A stretch of DNA of 19,206 nt from Firmicutes bacterium UBA6132 (GTDB lineage: Bacteria > Bacillota_A > Clostridia > Tissierellales > Sedimentibacteraceae): the NCBI GenBank assembly GCA_002435835.1, contig DIVM01000293.1, positions 1 through 19,206 of the forward strand. The letters are read 5' to 3'. Of the stretch, positions 1 through 8,046 are shown one piece after another (the stretch's first letter is position 1; every line of letters begins with the position of its first letter). Below the pieces are notes generated by a model. The model searched no databases, was not told where the DNA came from, and saw nothing but the letters and a program-made list of their open reading frames with translations. Position numbers and translations under genes: made by a program.

Positions 1-417
1 TATAAATATAAAATTATGTCTGAAGGAAGTGTTATAAAGGCGATAGAAGAAAAAGAAATTCCAGAAGATTATTATAAACCTGGCAGAATTGAAATATCGG
101 ATATGAGTTATGAAGAAAGTTATGGCTATTTACAAAATTTTGCAATAGATGTTACACAGCAAGGGAATCTAATTTCTGGTTTCTATAAACCTGAAAAATT
201 ACAGCTTATAATTAATTATAGAAATAATGCAAAGGAAATATCAGAATTTCAATTAAAAAGTGAAAGCCTTTTTACAAATATATGGTCAGCAAACATTGAC
301 AGTTTTAAAGACAAAACAGAATCTATTGTCATGGAAATTAAATATGAAAATGGATACATCGACATCAATGAAGTTTGGCCGAAAGATAAATTTAGCGAAA
401 AATTAAAATATGACTAA
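1..417 (+). CDS. Hypothetical protein, 5'-partial at the window edge
   Basis: The frame is open from base 1. The first ATG, at 16, has only A/T-rich sequence in front of it and no ribosome binding site, so this is most likely the C-terminal 138 residues of a longer protein. The visible part is soluble and charged, with alternating beta-like stretches such as KLQLIINYRN and SIVMEIKYENGYIDI, and it ends in a lysine-rich tail. There is no signal peptide or membrane segment in the visible part. I do not recognise the family. The next 180 bases hold a small palindrome and a short relic frame and no full gene. Confidence 0.6.
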   Translation, partial: YKYKIMSEGSVIKAIEEKEIPEDYYKPGRIEISDMSYEESYGYLQNFAIDVTQQGNLISGFYKPEKLQLIINYRNNAKEISEFQLKSESLFTNIWSANIDSFKDKTESIVMEIKYENGYIDINEVWPKDKFSEKLKYD

Positions 418-428
418 TCAGATATTCC

Positions 429-566
429 ATGACGTATCATTTAATACGTCGCATTATTCAAATATATGGGTATGACTCATCTATTATTAGATCTGTAGTA
501 AAAAGACTTAATAATATAAGTGGTGTAACAAATATTGAAGCATTAGATAAATTTAAGAAGAGATAA
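429..566 (+). pseudogene. Short relic reading frame, 45 codons
   Basis: An ATG-started frame of 45 residues whose second half, IRSVVKRLNNISGVTNIEAL, looks like the well-formed C-terminal helices of a real protein. There is no ribosome binding site ahead of the ATG, and the first codons lie inside a palindrome (431-450). I read it as the surviving tail of a deleted gene. It could be a small protein, but codons 2-9 are hairpin sequence, which argues against a native start. Family not recognised. Confidence 0.3.
431..450. repeat. GACGTAT palindrome, intergenic hairpin
   Basis: A perfect 7-bp inverted repeat, GACGTAT and ATACGTC, around a 6-base loop. There is no following T-run, so it is not a normal terminator. 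A closely related hairpin sits at 9617-9642, and ACGTC cores recur in other intergenic gaps, so this looks like one copy of a small repeated palindromic element. Confidence 0.6.
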
Positions 567-613
567 AGTGCAATACTTAAATTATAATTTTTATTAGGGG
601 GAGATTTGGGACA

Positions 614-2515
614 ATGAATAAATTAAATAACTTTAAACTGAGTATTATCATTTTACTGTTGATTTTTTTATTATGCTCATGCAATAAAAACGATAGTAAT
701 TTTAATAATGATATTGATGTGGTAAGCCAAAATGATAATATCTCTGAAGATATTGCATATTCAAATGCGGATGAAGCTTTAAGTAAGATTCAAGATGAGG
801 TTAAGGCTTTGACCGGGCTTGATGATGTTGAGACTTTAGAGCTTTTTTGTATTGAAAATACATATTATATCAAAGTGAAAATACAAGATTTGATGTTACA
901 TTATGATTATATTGAAGCAGGTGACGGCGAGTATACTGCTGTTACAACGTATACAGATAGAGCGTTATATAACATAGAAGAGAAAATAAGCGGTGATTAT
1001 TATGAAATATGGAGATATGAAAATGGTGATTTAAAAAGAATTCTTTATAACATGGAGGATGTTATATATAGTCAGGATAATGATAAAATAATTATAGATG
1101 GAGCATATAATTCATACATTATAAAATTAGAATCTGACAATGAAGGAAAAGAGAAAATTTTATATGAATGCTACTACACGGATATATTGAACAGTGATAA
1201 TGGAGATTTCACCTGTTATATAAATGATTTTTTCTCTATTTGTGTTGTTGATAATAAAGAAAATAAAATTATTTTTAATAAATACATAGATTTAGATAAC
1301 GAATTTTCAGAAGAAGACTTCAAATTAGATAATAACAAAGTTTTTTTCCCATCAAGAATGCGAATTATGGAGACAGGATGGATTAAAAACTCCAATATGG
1401 CATATTTTGCATGCTATGACATGTCAAATGTATTTTTTGTCATAGATATAGATAAAAAAATCATATTACAGCCAAACTTCACTACCGGTAGAGGTTATGA
1501 GGGCTTTATCGATAAAGAAAACGGATATATAGTATCAGGCGATACATATTATGCATTGGATACAGATTCTTATATGATGAATCATTTGGAAAAACAATAT
1601 AATTACTTTTATCTTATTAACTTATATACATTAGAAAAATTTGAAATAGCAAAATCAATTAGAACAAAAATTGAGTTTAAAAAAGAAGATGGTAAAACCA
1701 TAGGATATACTACAAGTTCAGGCGAGAGGGTAACAGTAGACATATCAGATATGATAGGAAAAGACCGTGCCCATGAAAGAGAAGAGTTTAAAGATATACT
1801 ATATTCTCAATTAAGCATTGGTGAAGATGATAATATAAATCTTAATAAATTCAATGATATTGTTTATGCTGTTGTTGATGATGGCGAAAGTAAAATGCTA
1901 ATTCAACACACCGAAGAAAACAAGGTGAATATTATTGCAGATAATCTTGACGATATTAATTTCAGTGAGCTGAATAAGTATATAAGCCTATACAATAGAA
2001 ATGGTGATATTATTGTGTTGGACAGCAGTGGGAATAAATATCTTGAAGACAATGTGTTTAATTACATTTCAAATAATGATACAGGCAGCAAAAATCAAGA
2101 CGATGAAAACAATATAGAGCTTGGGATAACAGTGTGGGGTAAAAATAATGATAAGCTTTATATTCTGACCAAAAATGGCGACAGGCTAAGAAATATTTTT
2201 GAAGTTAATTTGGTTGACAAGTCAATTAGGGATTTGGCTTACGATATTGATTGCAGATATGAAAATATTTATATAGATATATCAGAAGGCTTTGTAGTTT
2301 ACAGTACTTTTCCCGGCCAAATATTTTATACATATGATAAAGAAGTTAATGATGATGTGTGTTTATACGTTAAATATTTTAATTCCGGTGAAAAAGTAGA
2401 AATAGCACGTGCAAAAGGTGAAAGTATACATTTCTATATATTTGATAATGAGCTCAATTATAACTGTATAGAAAATGATGATATCCAAGGTGTTTATGAA
2501 CTTACTGGAAACTGA
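614..2515 (+). CDS. Large hypothetical lipoprotein
   Basis: A 633-residue protein. After MNKLNNFK comes a hydrophobic stretch ending in a lipobox-like LLCSC, so Cys23 is the likely lipidated residue and the protein should sit on the outer face of the membrane. The rest is acidic, rich in D, E, N and Y, with many short beta-type segments (for example YYEIWRYENGDL and GDIIVLDSSGNKYL) that suggest a beta-propeller-like sensor or ligand-binding fold. That fold is an inference; no catalytic motif was seen. The start is supported by AGGGGGAG at 595-602, with a second GGGA closer to the ATG. Family not recognised. Confidence 0.75.
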   Translation: MNKLNNFKLSIIILLLIFLLCSCNKNDSNFNNDIDVVSQNDNISEDIAYSNADEALSKIQDEVKALTGLDDVETLELFCIENTYYIKVKIQDLMLHYDYIEAGDGEYTAVTTYTDRALYNIEEKISGDYYEIWRYENGDLKRILYNMEDVIYSQDNDKIIIDGAYNSYIIKLESDNEGKEKILYECYYTDILNSDNGDFTCYINDFFSICVVDNKENKIIFNKYIDLDNEFSEEDFKLDNNKVFFPSRMRIMETGWIKNSNMAYFACYDMSNVFFVIDIDKKIILQPNFTTGRGYEGFIDKENGYIVSGDTYYALDTDSYMMNHLEKQYNYFYLINLYTLEKFEIAKSIRTKIEFKKEDGKTIGYTTSSGERVTVDISDMIGKDRAHEREEFKDILYSQLSIGEDDNINLNKFNDIVYAVVDDGESKMLIQHTEENKVNIIADNLDDINFSELNKYISLYNRNGDIIVLDSSGNKYLEDNVFNYISNNDTGSKNQDDENNIELGITVWGKNNDKLYILTKNGDRLRNIFEVNLVDKSIRDLAYDIDCRYENIYIDISEGFVVYSTFPGQIFYTYDKEVNDDVCLYVKYFNSGEKVEIARAKGESIHFYIFDNELNYNCIENDDIQGVYELTGN

Positions 2516-2525
2516 CTTGTCAACA

Positions 2526-2600
2526 TATCACAAGAACAAGAAAAAGGTGAAAAGTGGATAGAAAATTTAGCCTTACAACTTACACATGAGGGGAATATTG
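2526..2600 (+). pseudogene. Relic coding tail resembling the Q/E-rich lipoprotein
   Basis: Between two genes lies an open stretch reading ISQEQEKGEKWIENLALQL. It has no start codon and runs into the ribosome binding site of the next gene. Its ISQEQE segment matches the LSQEQE repeat of the lipoprotein at 3445, and the DNA (cacaagaacaagaa) is shared too. It is probably a leftover of a deleted relative of that gene. The short length keeps confidence low. Confidence 0.25.
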
Positions 2601-3236
2601 ATGAAAAAGAAAAAAATAATAATAATTTTAATAACAGTATTAATATCAATATTATTAATTATGTTTTTTGTTTTTGAAAAAGTCAATTATGATAATGATT
2701 TTAAATTAGCGATAAAATCATTATTAAGACAAGAACTTACTTTAGACGAAATGAAGAACTCTAATTTACATAAAGCATATGAGCAAATAAATGCCAATTC
2801 GAATTTAGGTGAAATTAATAATATCATAAAAGAAAACGAACATTATGAAGGACCTTTTGTAGTTTGGGACTTAGTGTATGGTAGAATATTGATAGGTTAC
2901 AATGAAAATACTGAACCTAATGTATGGGTTAAGTTAATTAGTTTTGAAACTCCAAACACAATTGAACTTAATGATAATGAATTTAATTCATTATTTGAAA
3001 GTAAATCTCTTGATGAAATAATTGAAATTCTTGGAGAACCTATTATTAAATTAGAAGGTTTTAAAGAAAGTGATATAAAATATACTTATGAATGGGGTAT
3101 AAAAGCAAAATACTTTGAACCAAGTGAATATGGAGGACCATTGAATTTTCCATTACCATATAAACGGAAATTTAGAGTAAATGTTGATGTTATAGAAGGC
3201 AATTTAATCCATAAGTTGTCCATTGAAAAGTATTAA
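2601..3236 (+). CDS. Membrane-anchored protein with a BamE/SmpA-like motif
   Basis: A protein of 211 residues. I place the start at ATG 2601 rather than the in-frame ATG at 2586, because the AGGGG at 2589-2593 then sits 7 bases ahead as the ribosome binding site. MKKKK is followed by a strongly hydrophobic segment to about residue 26, giving a single N-terminal anchor with the rest outside the cell. The C-terminal half carries SLDEIIEILGEP, the helix-turn of SmpA/OmlA (BamE)-type domains. The same kind of motif repeats in the SLH protein at 5351 and recurs at 11156. Its function is unknown; in Gram-positive bacteria such domains are taken to be extracytoplasmic binding modules. Confidence 0.7.
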   Translation: MKKKKIIIILITVLISILLIMFFVFEKVNYDNDFKLAIKSLLRQELTLDEMKNSNLHKAYEQINANSNLGEINNIIKENEHYEGPFVVWDLVYGRILIGYNENTEPNVWVKLISFETPNTIELNDNEFNSLFESKSLDEIIEILGEPIIKLEGFKESDIKYTYEWGIKAKYFEPSEYGGPLNFPLPYKRKFRVNVDVIEGNLIHKLSIEKY

Positions 3237-3444
3237 TATAAAAATTCTTTAAATCGGGAGGGAATATTATTTAATATTTAATTGCAAATATAACGAAAGT
3301 TATATGTATTGCTCATTGATCGTAAATATAATTACGATTAACACGCAATATTCGAAGATTGCGTCGCAGCAGTAGTACTATTCATCCGTAAGGATTTATA
3401 CATTAATTTTTAAAATAGATATTTAATTATTTCAGGAGTGTTAA
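3237..3444. repeat. Intergenic region with two hairpins
   Basis: No gene is visible in this 208-base gap. It holds two clear inverted repeats: ATCGTAA/TTACGAT around a 6-base loop at 3319-3338, and ACGCAAT/ATTGCGT around 8 bases with a TTCGAA centre at 3343-3364. These are followed by GCGTCGCAGCAGTAGTAC. The GTCGCA...CAGTAG core recurs loosely in other gaps of the window (11070 and 11650 regions). Neither hairpin has a T-tract, so they are better read as repeat-element palindromes than as terminators. Confidence 0.5.
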
Positions 3445-3933
3445 ATGGAAATAAAGAAGAAATTATTAATAATATTGATAATGTTTACAACGATATTTGT
3501 AGGATGTGTTAATACAAAAGATACCTCACAAGAAAAGGAAAACTTATCACAAGAACAAGAAGATACCTTACAGGAACAACAACTTTTATTAAATGGAATA
3601 TCACTAACAAAGGATATTATAAGTAGTGTTTATAGAGGAAAAGAAAAATATACTTATGAAGTTTTATTATATGCACTTGCTGGAAATGTTGATGAAAACA
3701 ATTTGTATAAAGAATATTTTCCTTTTGACGAAGATAAGGGATTTATATTTCCATTAGATAAATCAAAGGAAGTTGTAATACAAGTTTTTGGTGAAAAGGA
3801 ATACTCTTTTGAAAATGTTTTTGATTATGAAGAAGAATCTGATACTTATTATAAGAATTTAGATTTTAGTTGGAATACTGGCTACATAGCAGAAAATGTA
3901 ACGGCTAATATAAGTGATGATAAATTAAATTAG
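3445..3933 (+). CDS. Small hypothetical lipoprotein with a Q/E-rich linker
   Basis: A 162-residue protein starting at an ATG 4 bases after AGGAGTG. MEIKKK, a hydrophobic stretch and the lipobox FVGC make Cys21 the probable lipid anchor. Residues 25-48 form an imperfect repeat of SQE/LQEQ units, a flexible linker off the membrane. The remainder is a small acidic domain with aromatic residues (YKNLDFSWNTGYI). It does not match a family I know. A strong terminator follows directly, so this gene ends its transcript. It could be an extracytoplasmic immunity-type lipoprotein, but nothing in the sequence proves that. Confidence 0.7.
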   Translation: MEIKKKLLIILIMFTTIFVGCVNTKDTSQEKENLSQEQEDTLQEQQLLLNGISLTKDIISSVYRGKEKYTYEVLLYALAGNVDENNLYKEYFPFDEDKGFIFPLDKSKEVVIQVFGEKEYSFENVFDYEEESDTYYKNLDFSWNTGYIAENVTANISDDKLN

Positions 3934-3957
3934 TTACAGCGTAAAAACTAAGATTTT

Positions 3958-4010
3958 AAAAAATCCTAAAATTTGAGTATTGTTGCTCAAGTTATAGGAT
4001 TTTATTTTTT
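3958..4010 (+). terminator. Rho-independent terminator
   Basis: AAAATCCT pairs with AGGATTTT, and inside it TTGAG pairs with CTCAA around the loop. The 3' arm runs into ATTTTTT. It sits 25 bases after the stop of the 3445 lipoprotein and marks the end of that unit. Confidence 0.8.
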
Positions 4011-4204
4011 AGATATAGTATTTAGGAAGAAAAAAGGAAAATTAATCAATAAATAGATTTATATAACATTGCAAGGGGTTTGAGTTATAGAGTAAGATTT
4101 ATTGGAAATATATAGCTGCTGACAGAGAATGTAATAAAATATACATCTCATACGTCTAAATTTATATTAAAATAATAATACATAATTTATATAAAACGGG
4201 AAAA

Positions 4205-4582
4205 ATGAGAGATATTGGTTACAAAATTATAGCTATTTTAATAATTGTTCTTCTGATTGCATTATGGCTATATGTCATAATTGGTGGCATATCAGTTGGA
4301 GATTATGAAATTTTAACTTACACTTTAGTTTTTGGTTTGGGATATTTCTTATATCTTATAATAGACAGAAAACTATTAGAACCTTTATGGATATCTTCTA
4401 CAAGATCGAAATATTATATAAAAATTATATTGATTGTATCTACTCTGATGTTTCTTATATTGTTTACATGTAGAGTTACTATTGCAAGGAACGGTATCGC
4501 TGTAGGTATTTTGAATGGACTGTCATTACTGTTTATATACCCGATAAATAAGTATAGGAAGCTTTGGAAATTGATGAAGTGA
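4205..4582 (+). CDS. Small integral membrane protein, about four TM segments
   Basis: A 125-residue protein dominated by hydrophobic helices: about residues 8-30, 35-53, 72-89 and 95-112, separated by short charged loops such as DRKLLEP and STRSKYY. The C-terminus NKYRKLWKLMK is basic and probably cytoplasmic. The ribosome binding site is poor: CGGGAA only 4 bases ahead of the ATG. The 190 bases before it hold no recognisable gene. It belongs with the several small membrane proteins of this window but shows no clear similarity to them. Function unknown; a membrane-type immunity protein is one possibility. Confidence 0.6.
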   Translation: MRDIGYKIIAILIIVLLIALWLYVIIGGISVGDYEILTYTLVFGLGYFLYLIIDRKLLEPLWISSTRSKYYIKIILIVSTLMFLILFTCRVTIARNGIAVGILNGLSLLFIYPINKYRKLWKLMK

Positions 4583-4629
4583 TACTTTATAACGTAAAAG
4601 TAACAATATATTAAGGGGGAATTCATAAA

Positions 4630-4920
4630 ATGAATTGGTTAGCATTGATAGAAAAAATTGCGTTTGTAGGATTTATAGTTTCCTTTGTATGTAGTACATA
4701 TTTTAATTTCATTTCACAAAAAAATGAGAAAATATTTTTTAATGATTTTGATGCATTTACAGAGGACAATCCCGAAGAAATTGTTTCTGATGAGGAAGCA
4801 AAGGAATACTTTGAGAAATATAATCAAACTTATGTTAAGCCATTGGTAAAGGACAAGGCTTTTAGAGTTCTTTATACGATATTTTTTGGTATAGCTATAT
4901 TAGCTCGAAAATATAAATGA
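4630..4920 (+). CDS. Small 'MNW' family membrane protein
   Basis: A 96-residue protein with an excellent AGGGGGA ahead of the ATG. One membrane helix at about residues 10-27, an acidic middle (FDAFTEDNPEEIVSDEEAKE) and a second hydrophobic stretch near the C-terminus, FRVLYTIFFGIAILA. Its N-terminus, MNWLALIEKIAFVG, lines up with MDWISLIHNILRIG at 5080 and NWYGILKNISLMG at 11739, so the three share a common amino-terminal membrane module. Such paralogue clusters of tiny membrane proteins occur in immunity arrays; the precise role here is unknown. Confidence 0.65.
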   Translation: MNWLALIEKIAFVGFIVSFVCSTYFNFISQKNEKIFFNDFDAFTEDNPEEIVSDEEAKEYFEKYNQTYVKPLVKDKAFRVLYTIFFGIAILARKYK

Positions 4921-4933
4921 AAAATAATTCAGT

Positions 4934-4964
4934 ATTTATTAATTTTCTTATTCTTAATAAATAT
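4934..4964. repeat. A/T-only inverted repeat
   Basis: TATTTATTAA pairs perfectly with TTAATAAATA around 11 bases. With only A/T pairs and no T-run it would be a weak terminator at best. It separates the 4630 gene from the FAIM-like fragment. Confidence 0.4.
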
Positions 4965-4993
4965 TAAAGCTTATAAGAAATGACGGGGGCTAT

Positions 4994-5092
4994 ATGGCTA
5001 AAAAGATTTGGATTATTAAACTTGATGATGTTGAACATAAAATAGAACTGGAGCATGGTAGCGTTTCAGGTAAAAGAAAATGGATTGGATAA
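4994..5092 (+). pseudogene. Truncated FAIM-like domain protein
   Basis: A 32-residue frame after a good ribosome binding site (CGGGGG). It encodes the start of a Fas-apoptotic-inhibitory-molecule-like beta domain: tryptophan in the first strand, then HKIELEHGSVSGKRK, matching the family signature H-x-I-E-x-E-H-G-x-x-S-G-K-R. Known FAIM-type domains run to roughly 90 residues or more, so most of the fold is missing. The frame breaks at the point where the next gene (5080) begins, and the codons for GKRK double as the sequence ahead of that gene's ATG. This is best read as a deletion or recombination scar. The family identification rests on the motif alone. Confidence 0.6.
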
Positions 5093-5313
5093 GTTTAATA
5101 CATAATATCTTAAGAATAGGAATTGTAATTTCTGCGATAATTGCAGTAATAGGTTATGAATTAATAAAATTGGAGATTAAAAATCCTAAAAACTATAATA
5201 AAGTATTAAAGGATACTTCAATAGAAAAATATATTAAAATTAAATATATCGGACTTATTTTGATTCCGATATTTCAGTTAATTTCATCAACAATCGAGAT
5301 AATTTTTAATTAA
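5080..5313 (+). CDS. Small 'MNW' family membrane protein
   Basis: A 77-residue protein overlapping the end of the FAIM-like fragment. Two hydrophobic helices (about residues 10-31 and 53-75) flank a charged hairpin with LEIKNPKNYNK and a TSIEKYIK segment. The protein at 11739 has the same plan: LEIKNPQNSYRR and TSLEKLL at the same spacing, so they are clear paralogues. The start is taken at MDW because that matches the family. No dedicated ribosome binding site remains except the purine-rich GGTAAAAGAAA inherited from the truncated upstream gene, so expression may be weak. Function unknown. Confidence 0.65.
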   Translation: MDWISLIHNILRIGIVISAIIAVIGYELIKLEIKNPKNYNKVLKDTSIEKYIKIKYIGLILIPIFQLISSTIEIIFN

Positions 5314-5350
5314 ATTATGAATAAATTAAATTTACATAAGGGGAAAATGT

Positions 5351-7591
5351 ATGTCTAAAACAAATTTAAAACGAATCATCATTATAGCCATAGTAATTAA
5401 CATGTTAATTGCTAATAGTTTAATAGTATCGGCAAGCCCGCTACCGACAGATTTTAACAAAACATCATCTTATGCACGTGAGGCAGTAAAATATTTATTT
5501 ACAAGCAATATTATTAAAACGCAGAATAATCAGGCAATGGTCTTTAATCCGACTTCTTATATTAATCGCGCTGATATGATTAGGTTTGTTGATAATACTA
5601 TAAATATAGGACCTTCTACAGCGTTTGGTGATGCTGAAGCTGATAGATGGATCCCTTTTGGAGACTTAACTGAACGATGGCAAAAAGCATTTGTGGGAGC
5701 TGCTTACAGAAAACAAATCATAAAGGGCGCAACTCGTTACAGACCTTATGATAACATAAGCCGAGAAGAAGTAGCTACTATTTTTATGAGGATGATGGCT
5801 TATGAAAGCAATAATGAACAACTTGAACAAGTTGCAGATTATGATAAAATTAGCAATTTTAAAGATAAAAATAATATTAGTTCTTGGGCAAAAGGTGCTG
5901 TAGAAATCATGTTAGAAACAGGTCTCATGGTTGGAGTGGGCGATCAAGGCTTCAATCCAAGGGGTAATGCTACAAAAGAACAAATCATGGTCATGCTTTA
6001 TAGATATATCCAAAACAAGCAGGTGATTTTGGACAAGTATAATCAAATGGTTTATGAATCACCGGAGAATAATAACAATGGCTATATTACAAAAGGTATG
6101 GCTGCTGAGCAGGTTCAGCAAATATTAGGAGAGGGAAATTATAAAAGTTATCCTGATGATGGATATGTGAAAAAATATGTTAGCAAAGCCGATGGTTCTA
6201 TAATTTATTTACAAAGGCAAACTGATGGCTATAAAGTTGTTGGTTGGGAAAATAATGGTTTTTTGAGTGTAAAAACTACTCGTAAAAATCCATCATCAGC
6301 ACCGTTTACAGTTTCATCTTCAAGAGAAGATGTATCTAAAGTTATGGGAACACCTCAGTCAATTGAAGTTTCTTTATATTTTGATGGATTTCATTCCATT
6401 GTAAATGAAAAATGGACTTACAAATTATTAGGAAAAGAAAAATGTGAAGTTATTTTTAATTTTGATGAAGTTGTAGAATGGAAAAATAATACCACAGAAG
6501 ATTTAAAAGTGTTTATGGGAAATAAAGATAATGATTCTGAGGGATTTGCAATTGGAGATACCCTTGAGGATGTAATAATGGCTATGGGAACACCATCATA
6601 TTATTATGATTATGGAAAAGATAATGAGGCAATAATAAACTTTTACAAACATGATCCTTATATAATTATGAGATATGGTGATTCTAAAATTGAAATTAAT
6701 AGAGATTTAGAAGTGATATCTTGGGAAAATAGAGGAAATTTAAAACTAAGGCCTATAAAAACAGAAAGTCAGTCAACTTATTTAGAATATGGGTCTACAT
6801 TGGGAGATGTTTATAAAATAATGGGAATGCCCGATAGGTTTATTACAAATTCAAATGGACAGGTTCAATTATATTATGGAAGTTCCTATTTGCGATTAGG
6901 AAGTTCTAATATTGACAGCAAATTATTCCTGTGGGAAAATAATGGAAATTTAATATTTAACTTGGTGGGTGGAGATATAAATGCTCCTGCTTTAAAAATT
7001 GGGTCTACATATGAAGAAGTAATAAAAGCTCAAGGAACACCAACTGACTTTTATTCTACGAGTCATATCTCATATGGAAATTCTGAAGTTTACTTTAGTG
7101 ACAATAAGTTGGTAAGGGCACTGAATATGAATCAAGTAAATCAAGAACTTTATACTCTAAAACTTTCAGAGTATTGGAAGAACCCTACTCATGAAACATT
7201 TTTCGTAGGATCATCCCTTGATGATGTAACAAGGTCACTGGGAAATCCACATGAAATATCTTTAGAAAATGGTAAAGATAAAATATATAGATATGGAAAC
7301 ACTGAGTTCTACTTTGATTCAAATGATATTTTAAGAACATATTTATATGGTAATAGTGATGTATATTTTTCCGAGATTAGTATTGGAAATAAAAAAGAAG
7401 GTTCAGCACCTGTGTCAATTGGAATGTCTAAACAAGGTGTAGTAAATGCAATGGGAACACCACTTTATTTAATTATTCGTGATTTTGCATATGCAAGCTC
7501 ATTAATGGTTAGTCCACATGATGAATTATGGGTATATGAAGGAAAAAGAATATTTTTCAATAATGAAGGGATTGTTGCAGAAATTAAGTAA
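5351..7591 (+). CDS. Secreted SLH-domain protein with seven BamE-like repeats
   Basis: A 746-residue protein with AAGGGG ahead of the ATG. Residues 1-28 are a signal peptide ending near VSAS. Three S-layer-homology domains follow (about 38-82, 102-150 and 168-220, with FGDL, FKDK and RYRPYDNISREEVA type motifs), which usually bind pyruvylated cell-wall polymer and hold the protein on the surface. From about residue 244 to the end come some seven repeats of 60-80 residues, each opening with a G-x-S-x-x-x-V-x-x-x-x-G-x-P turn (for example GDTLEDVIMAMGTPS, GSTLGDVYKIMGMPD, GSSLDDVTRSLGNPH) and continuing into beta strands with YYGSS or FYFDSN. These resemble BamE/SmpA domains. The arrangement suggests a cell-wall-anchored binding array; the ligand is unknown. 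Confidence 0.85.
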   Translation: MSKTNLKRIIIIAIVINMLIANSLIVSASPLPTDFNKTSSYAREAVKYLFTSNIIKTQNNQAMVFNPTSYINRADMIRFVDNTINIGPSTAFGDAEADRWIPFGDLTERWQKAFVGAAYRKQIIKGATRYRPYDNISREEVATIFMRMMAYESNNEQLEQVADYDKISNFKDKNNISSWAKGAVEIMLETGLMVGVGDQGFNPRGNATKEQIMVMLYRYIQNKQVILDKYNQMVYESPENNNNGYITKGMAAEQVQQILGEGNYKSYPDDGYVKKYVSKADGSIIYLQRQTDGYKVVGWENNGFLSVKTTRKNPSSAPFTVSSSREDVSKVMGTPQSIEVSLYFDGFHSIVNEKWTYKLLGKEKCEVIFNFDEVVEWKNNTTEDLKVFMGNKDNDSEGFAIGDTLEDVIMAMGTPSYYYDYGKDNEAIINFYKHDPYIIMRYGDSKIEINRDLEVISWENRGNLKLRPIKTESQSTYLEYGSTLGDVYKIMGMPDRFITNSNGQVQLYYGSSYLRLGSSNIDSKLFLWENNGNLIFNLVGGDINAPALKIGSTYEEVIKAQGTPTDFYSTSHISYGNSEVYFSDNKLVRALNMNQVNQELYTLKLSEYWKNPTHETFFVGSSLDDVTRSLGNPHEISLENGKDKIYRYGNTEFYFDSNDILRTYLYGNSDVYFSEISIGNKKEGSAPVSIGMSKQGVVNAMGTPLYLIIRDFAYASSLMVSPHDELWVYEGKRIFFNNEGIVAEIK

Positions 7592-7646
7592 TCTGTGCTA
7601 ATTGCTATATTTAAAAACATTTGTGTATGAGTCATTAAGTTTAATT

Positions 7647-7683
7647 AAATGAGAGCTAAGAAAATCTTTTAAGGCTCTCATTT
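7647..7683 (+). terminator. Probable terminator after the SLH gene
   Basis: AAATGAGAGC pairs perfectly with GCTCTCATTT, giving a 10-bp stem with further partial pairing in the loop. The 3' arm ends in TTT followed by CTATAT, so the U-tract is short. Its place 56 bases after the stop fits termination of the SLH gene. Confidence 0.7.
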
Positions 7684-7811
7684 CTATATAATGGATTATT
7701 TATTATAAAATGAAAATTATTAGTTGCTTTATGTATTAAGTTGAAGAGAGGTTAATTAGGTTGCTATGAAAGATATTATTATTGTTAATTGTTTGTTCGG
7801 TTTAGGGTATA

Positions 7812-8042
7812 TTGGGAATTGCTATTGAAAAGGTAAGAAAAAGTAATAAGAAATATAGAATTATTATGCAAATTATATTTTATTCAATTGCTATTTCAGG
7901 TATATATGTAAATACAGGTTTTAGTAATCCTAATCGGTTAATAGGTATATTAGTAGAAATAGGCGTTATGATATTAGTTAGTTCTGTGGATTCAAAATTT
8001 ATAAAGAATCAAGTAAAGAAGAATGAAAGTAATAATAGGTGA
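7812..8042 (+). CDS. Small membrane protein, possibly frameshifted at its 5' end
   Basis: A frame of 76 residues from TTG 7812, with two hydrophobic stretches (about 18-35 and 42-57) and a basic tail. An upstream stop at 7803-7805 prevents extension in this frame. However, ATG 7766 in a neighbouring frame reads MKDIIIVNCLFGLG, and joining it to ILGIAIEKVRKSNKK by removing one base near GGGTATATTGGG would create a normal N-terminal membrane helix. The gene may therefore be a recent frameshift mutant of an 85-90 residue protein. The TTG start has only a weak GGG ahead of it. Function unknown. It ends 4 bases before the next gene. Confidence 0.45.
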   Translation: MGIAIEKVRKSNKKYRIIMQIIFYSIAISGIYVNTGFSNPNRLIGILVEIGVMILVSSVDSKFIKNQVKKNESNNR

Positions 8043-8046
8043 AATC

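Noticed and set aside
2586..2600. Earlier in-frame ATG for the 2601 gene
   Set aside because: The AGGGG needed as a ribosome binding site lies inside that extension, and the added residues are not part of a signal sequence.
3445..3600. Q/E-rich repeats in the lipoprotein considered as a DNA tandem repeat or CRISPR
   Set aside because: They are irregular codon-level repeats within one open frame, with no spacers of equal length.
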